Position numbers and translations under genes: made by a program | In this document: positions 60,191 through 64,000 of the stretch, piece by piece | How the letters are laid out: each line of letters starts with the position of its first letter | How positions within the stretch are numbered: position 1 is the stretch's first letter | Assembly: GCF_000190575.1 (NCBI RefSeq) | Contig: NC_015164.1 | Location: 1,116,001-1,180,000, forward strand | Length of the DNA stretch: 64,000 bases | Reading direction: 5' to 3' | Source: Phocaeicola salanitronis DSM 18170 | GTDB lineage: Bacteria; Bacteroidota; Bacteroidia; Bacteroidales; Bacteroidaceae | The notes under the pieces: generated by a model | Seen by the model: the letters and a program-made list of their open reading frames with translations, nothing else | What the model was told of the DNA's origin: nothing | The model's database searches: none

Positions 60191-61426
60191 ATGAAACAGG
60201 ATTCAATGAAGATTTTGTTCTTCATCCGCAAGAGCAGGCTGAAGAAAAACGGCGAGGCTCCGGTGTTCCTCCGGATAACCATCAACGGACAACAGGATGA
60301 GATACGCATCCAACGCTCTGTCCCAATCAATCTGTGGAATAACCTGAAGGGATGCAGCAAGGGAAAGGATCGTGTGTCCTTGGAACTGAACAGCTACATA
60401 GAGGCTCTGAAAGTACGGCTGTACCAAATCCATAAGGAACTGCTCTGCCGGGATGCGCTGATTACTCCCAGAAACATGCTGGTCAAACTGTTCTCTAAGG
60501 AGGAACGGCATTTGGTTGTAGAAACAATGAAAAAGTGTATTGATGACTGGCGCTCTCTTATCGGGCAGGAATACCAGCCGTCTACTATCTCCCGCTATGA
60601 CAACTGCTATGAATCGCTGAAAACAGTAGTAAAGGAATTCTATAAAAAGGAGGACATCACGTTCTACGAACTGAACGGGGAATTCATCGACACGTTTGAA
60701 ATGCACCTGCGGACAGAGAGAAAACTCTCGCAGAATACGCTCACCAAATACATGAGCTGCTTCCGCAAGGTGTTGGGCATAGCCAGGGATAACGGCTGGC
60801 TGAACTTTGATCCGCTGGTGGGTAAACGGAAACGGCTGTTCAAGAAGGAAGAGACATGCCCGACTTTCCTCACACTGGACGAATTGCAACGAATCATGGA
60901 GAAGGAGTTTTCAACGGCACGGCTGAACCATGTGAAGGACTTCTTCCTGTTCTGCTGTTATACCGGGCTCTCGTACATAGACGTGAGTACCCTGCGGCCC
61001 ATACACCTGTACAGGGACAACAACGGAAAGCTGTGGATACACAAGTCGAGGGTGAAAATCACGACGAACAAGGAAACCTGTACGAGTAATGTGCCGTTGC
61101 TACCGCCTGCCATCGCTATTCTGGAGAAATACAAGGGGTGGAATGAAAAGGATCCGGACGCACCTTGCCTGCCCATCCCGTCGAATCAGAAGATGAACGA
61201 ATATTTGAAGGAAATAGCTACCTTGTGCGATATAAAGAAACGCCTGACCGTCCATGTGAGCCGGCACACCTTCGCGACCACGGTGACGCTCGCCAACCAC
61301 GTGGCCATCCAGAACGTGTCGAAAATGCTGGGACATTCGTCCACACGTATGACCCAGCATTACGCACGGGTGCTTGACAACAGTATCATGGAGGACATGA
61401 AGGGAGTGGCTGGAATATTCCGCTAA
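60191..61426 (+). CDS. tyrosine recombinase/integrase (IntDOT-like)
   Basis: A 411-residue integrase. An arm-binding N-terminal domain (1-~110) and a SAM-like core-binding domain (~115-215) precede the catalytic domain. Catalytic residues visible are H355-x-x-R358 in HVSRHTFAT, H382 in MLGHSSTRM and the nucleophile Y391 in QHYARV. At the Arg I position the sequence is YTGLSYIDV, with Ser261 instead of Arg. The same replacement is known in IntDOT of the conjugative transposon CTnDOT. It probably integrates this element at the tRNA-Asp. The ATG at 60191 is used; 60206 is an alternative. Confidence 0.92.
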   Translation: MKQDSMKILFFIRKSRLKKNGEAPVFLRITINGQQDEIRIQRSVPINLWNNLKGCSKGKDRVSLELNSYIEALKVRLYQIHKELLCRDALITPRNMLVKLFSKEERHLVVETMKKCIDDWRSLIGQEYQPSTISRYDNCYESLKTVVKEFYKKEDITFYELNGEFIDTFEMHLRTERKLSQNTLTKYMSCFRKVLGIARDNGWLNFDPLVGKRKRLFKKEETCPTFLTLDELQRIMEKEFSTARLNHVKDFFLFCCYTGLSYIDVSTLRPIHLYRDNNGKLWIHKSRVKITTNKETCTSNVPLLPPAIAILEKYKGWNEKDPDAPCLPIPSNQKMNEYLKEIATLCDIKKRLTVHVSRHTFATTVTLANHVAIQNVSKMLGHSSTRMTQHYARVLDNSIMEDMKGVAGIFR

Positions 61427-61528
61427 ATGTTTCATGAAGTCTGAAATGCTTCTCAACCGGCTGGTCTTATAACAAAACCAGAAAGGATTGTTTCTCGTAA
61501 TGACAATCCTTTCTGGCTTTATATCTCT

Positions 61529-61822
61529 CTACCTGAAAGCTTCCCGCCTGTTCTCTACAAGCAGTTTCTCTATGTCTGCTTCCCGATACAGAATTTTACC
61601 GCCTATTTGATAAAACGGGATTTTTCCTGTATTACGATATTCCTGTAACGTGCGTTTTGTCAATTTCAAATGCTGTGCCAGTTCGGTGTCAGTCAGAAAA
61701 CTTTCTCCATTCAATATCGGTCGCATATTGGTTTCCAGCATGTCGAGTAAAGCAGATAAATGCTTCATGTCCTGGAAAAACGCAATAGCCTGCGGATCGT
61801 CACGCATTATAACTTTACTCAT
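61529..61822 (-). CDS. helix-turn-helix excisionase-like protein
   Basis: A 97-residue protein whose C-terminal half is a MerR-type winged HTH of the excisionase group: FLTDTELAQHLKLTKRTLQE, then YRNTGKIPFYQIGGKILYRE and ADIEKLL. The N-terminal ~40 residues are helical. In Bacteroides mobile elements such pairs (Xis2c/Xis2d-like) lie near the integrase and control excision. It overlaps the upstream HTH gene by ATGA. Confidence 0.82.
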   Translation of the reverse strand: MSKVIMRDDPQAIAFFQDMKHLSALLDMLETNMRPILNGESFLTDTELAQHLKLTKRTLQEYRNTGKIPFYQIGGKILYREADIEKLLVENRREAFR

Positions 61823-62124
61823 CCTTCGGACTCCTTTCTCGATTTACGTCTACAGCCTGTCATTCCTAATAATCTCATAATATCGTGCTCCTGATAATAG
61901 GTCCTGCGGTCAATCTGGGTGTAAGACAAAGTACCGTTGCTACGCAAAGATTGCAAGGTTCGTGGCGAGATATGCAATATGGCGCATACTTCCTGATTGT
62001 CCAGCCATTTGTTCAGTCGCTTGGGCAAATGTCTTTGAGACAACATTTCCACTTTCTTCTTGAGCAATTCCAAAGCCATGCGCATATCTTCAAATGTTTT
62101 AGCCTCTATACATACAAATTCCAT
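61819..62124 (-). CDS. second helix-turn-helix excisionase-like protein
   Basis: A 101-residue protein. A helical N-terminus (FVCIEAKTFEDMRMALELLK) is followed by a MerR-type HTH: WLDNQEVCAILHISPRTLQS, LRSNGTLSYTQIDRRTYYQE and HDIMRLL. It is probably a DNA-bending excision or regulatory factor acting with the neighbour. The ATG at 62124 is preferred: a -7 box TATATTTG (62146-62153) lies 21 nt upstream, and the longer frame would start before the promoter. Confidence 0.8.
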   Translation of the reverse strand: MEFVCIEAKTFEDMRMALELLKKKVEMLSQRHLPKRLNKWLDNQEVCAILHISPRTLQSLRSNGTLSYTQIDRRTYYQEHDIMRLLGMTGCRRKSRKESEG

Positions 62125-62145
62125 ACATCTCATTTTTAGGTCAGA

Positions 62146-62153
62146 CAAATATA
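62146..62153 (-). promoter_or_regulatory. -7 box of the two HTH genes
   Basis: TATATTTG on the minus strand, 21 nt before the ATG at 62124. Confidence 0.5.
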
Positions 62154-62384
62154 GCATTTGTAACCGTATTGCCAAAATGCATGTCGGCAACTGGCTGCCA
62201 ATGGCATCAAATGTCATAACAAATTCACTCAATTGAAATTTTTCAAGCGGCTACAATGCTCCCTTTTAAGCGTATGCTCGCCTGCGTGAATCTAAATATT
62301 CACTAAAAACATCTATCCCAAGCGGGGAGTTTATCAAATAATCTCTATTTTAGTCCGTCGTAATATCTAATCTTACCCAAAGGC

Positions 62385-63218
62385 ATGAATGATTTTATCC
62401 TGACCCTATTGATAAACGGAGGCGTAGTCTTATGCATTGTTGGGCTATGGGCTTATGCCAGATACTGGCGGCGAAAGGCGGCAAAGGCATTCCTCCAGCA
62501 TGCGGTGGCCTGCTACAAGAAAGAAGACAGGGAAGAGTTAGCCGGACAAGCCGTGATGGCCGGGAGCAGACATGCCGGTTTGTTGTATGCGCTGACGTGC
62601 CCGGAACGGTTTGACATCGTACGGCCGATGCGGGCTTTCCGTTTCGGGAAAATACGTTGCATGTGTGCCGGCTATTATTTTCCCCAACGCTATGAAAGCT
62701 GGCTGAGGGATGATCAGGCAGATTTTGTACAGGATGTGTATGCCTTTAAGGACGGGGAAGAACCATGTGAAGACTATTTCTCACAAGCATTTGAAATTCT
62801 TTCTGTCAATGAGAATGTGACAGCGGTATTCATGCCCTGCAGTACCTCTGAACGGTATTACAGACGTTTCGCAAAAATAGCCCGCTATTTGGAACGGCAT
62901 GGCTATGCTATGTCCGGACTTCATCTGATAGGAATCATTAGGAACCGGGAAAGCAAGCACACTGCCGCCCAACGGTCGAGCGTTGATACGTCGAACTACT
63001 CCATGTCGCTGGCATTGCAAGGAAAAAAGGTGGTAATTGTAGATGACCTTCTCACTACGGGAAGCAGCCTGACCGGATTTGCCCGGAATTTGGAACGAAT
63101 TGGCGCGGAAGTGATCGGAGCGGTATTTCTTGCCCGTACATTTCAGGTCCCGTCATGGACGAAGGTTCGCTGGACGGTATGGAAAAGACATGTTTTGCCT
63201 CAGTGGATAAAGGCATAA
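62385..63218 (+). CDS. membrane-anchored phosphoribosyltransferase-like protein
   Basis: A 277-residue protein with an N-terminal transmembrane helix (about 4-24: FILTLLINGGVVLCIVGLWAY), then a basic and helical linker, and a type I phosphoribosyltransferase domain at about 130-265. The PRPP-binding loop is VVIVDDLLTTGSSL (around 220), and an upstream FMPCSTSERYYRRF block resembles the active-site loop of ComF-like proteins. ComF relatives take part in DNA uptake and phosphoribosyl transfer; the TM-anchored form in a mobile element is unusual. No zinc ribbon of true ComF is evident. Its role in the element is unknown. Confidence 0.7.
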   Translation: MNDFILTLLINGGVVLCIVGLWAYARYWRRKAAKAFLQHAVACYKKEDREELAGQAVMAGSRHAGLLYALTCPERFDIVRPMRAFRFGKIRCMCAGYYFPQRYESWLRDDQADFVQDVYAFKDGEEPCEDYFSQAFEILSVNENVTAVFMPCSTSERYYRRFAKIARYLERHGYAMSGLHLIGIIRNRESKHTAAQRSSVDTSNYSMSLALQGKKVVIVDDLLTTGSSLTGFARNLERIGAEVIGAVFLARTFQVPSWTKVRWTVWKRHVLPQWIKA

Positions 63219-63265
63219 CGGATTATTTTGCCAACTGAGGGTAAATAACGTGAGTTCGATATAAT

Positions 63266-64000
63266 TCAAAACATAGTAAGTTGCCCGTCCTTGACAAAAC
63301 ACAGGTCAATGGCGGGTTTCATTTCAAAGAAACAGTATGCCGCTATGGCAGATAGTGAATTGGCAATGAAGTTATTGAAGGAACGGTGTCTGGAGTGTTC
63401 AATCTGTGCGATATTCTTCAACTCATCATTGACCGTTTCTATCAAAGCTCGCTTTCTCAGCAGGATTTTGTCCGCTACGCTCATCAGGGAATTTTTCATA
63501 TTGTTCTTCACTTTGGTTATCAGCTGTATGCCGCTCGTGAAAAGATTCTCGAACAGTGCCTGACCGATGTACCCTTTGTCCGCACAGAGCTTTCCCTTTA
63601 TATTTTTTAGGGACCTGGTTTGTTTCAACGGCTCACGGTCATCCACATTTCCGGGCGTGAACATAAAGTTAAGGATTTCCCCTTTGTCGTTGATAATCAA
63701 ATGCAGTTTGAAGCCAAAGAACCATTCCATGGAGCATTTCCCACGTTCTGCAAGTCCCTCAAAAGTCTTGTGAATCAATATGCGTTGATTAAGACATACA
63801 CGCAACGGGGTGGAATCAACAAAACTGATACCGGTATAAGTACCCAGCAAGACTTCCTTGATGAAAACAGTCAGCTGTAACAGGACTTCCTTCTCCAGTT
63901 CCACAAAACGGTTGTAGGACACACGTCTGGGGAAGAGGTGACTCAAGTGCTTGCAGACATATTCCTTGTAATAATGCTTGAAACATCGGAAACCTCCCGA
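63266..64000 (-). CDS. IS982-family transposase, 5' end beyond the window
   Basis: The frame is open to the right edge, with at least 244 residues visible, including HYYKEYVCKHLSHLFPRRVS, SYNRFVELE and the DDE-type core: Asp in FVDSTPLRVC, Asp in FTPGNVDDREPL, Glu in IETVNDELKN, plus ADKGYIG. This layout is that of IS982 transposases. The protein is probably full length but continues past 64000. The IS left end is likely between the phosphoribosyltransferase stop and about 63262, where no exact terminal repeat can be proved with one end in view. Confidence 0.9.
   Translation of the reverse strand, partial: SGGFRCFKHYYKEYVCKHLSHLFPRRVSYNRFVELEKEVLLQLTVFIKEVLLGTYTGISFVDSTPLRVCLNQRILIHKTFEGLAERGKCSMEWFFGFKLHLIINDKGEILNFMFTPGNVDDREPLKQTRSLKNIKGKLCADKGYIGQALFENLFTSGIQLITKVKNNMKNSLMSVADKILLRKRALIETVNDELKNIAQIEHSRHRSFNNFIANSLSAIAAYCFFEMKPAIDLCFVKDGQLTMF

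Larger units (their letters stand above)
59949..64000. mobile_element. left part of an integrated element at tRNA-Asp
   Basis: Downstream of tRNA-Asp lie, in order, a tyrosine recombinase, two excisionase-type HTH genes, a membrane phosphoribosyltransferase gene and an IS982 element. The gene set is typical of the integrase end of a Bacteroides conjugative or mobilisable element or prophage. The right boundary and any transfer, phage or cargo genes lie outside the window. Confidence 0.7.

Noticed and set aside
62385..63218. ComF competence protein as such
   Set aside because: The N-terminal membrane helix and lack of a zinc ribbon differ from ComF; only the PRPP domain is supported.

Overview
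The window reads as a chromosomal segment of a Bacteroidaceae genome, most likely Bacteroides or the closely related Phocaeicola. The evidence is Bacteroidetes-type promoters (a -7 box of the form TAnnTTTG and few Shine-Dalgarno sites), a PPi-dependent phosphofructokinase, an Mfa-type fimbrial operon with DUF3575/DUF3868 genes, RprX/RprY with a second EF-G, and an IntDOT-like integrase. Species cannot be fixed from sequence reading alone.

Layout. 1-5.3 kb: end of a DUF4861 gene, a secreted metallophosphoesterase, prmA, a RelE/ParE-type toxin-antitoxin (TA) pair running into a YccF membrane gene, and a membrane-anchored GH25 lysozyme. 5.3-16.4 kb: pfp, a two-gene unit with a lysophospholipid-type acyltransferase, a large secreted amidase, a nitroreductase, an MBL hydrolase, murB, a DUF4348 lipoprotein and pheS. 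16.4-24.8 kb: an MFS transporter, two tandem tRNA-His, capA-like and folD genes, a GT2 glycosyltransferase, mtaB and a tiny acidic lipoprotein. 25.4-39.3 kb: one long minus-strand fimbrial operon (DUF3575, DUF3868, Mfa1-like stalk, Mfa2/FimB-like anchor and four large accessory lipoproteins). 40.2-46.8 kb: rpsF-rpsR-rplI, a 58-aa membrane protein, rprX-rprY and a divergent EF-G (EF-G2 type). 47.2-52.3 kb: NhaC-like antiporter, TPR protein, a second TA pair of the same family overlapping a sodium:solute symporter, and a membrane protein. 52.4-59.7 kb: an outer-membrane receptor, seven tandem 40-bp hairpin repeats forming the apparent leader of a histidine kinase/response regulator operon, recR, a membrane protein, a GNAT enzyme and a YqgE protein. 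59.9 kb to the end: tRNA-Asp followed by the left end of an integrated element (tyrosine recombinase, two excisionase-like HTH proteins, a membrane-anchored phosphoribosyltransferase) and an IS982-family transposase cut by the window edge.

Between genes the window is rich in non-coding repeats: a MITE family with 194-bp copies, TTA flanks and a shared core, and several families of large inverted repeats that sit where terminators would be expected. The observations I would follow first are the hairpin array that begins at a predicted transcription start, the two paralogous TA modules that each lead directly into a membrane-protein gene, and the MITE family.
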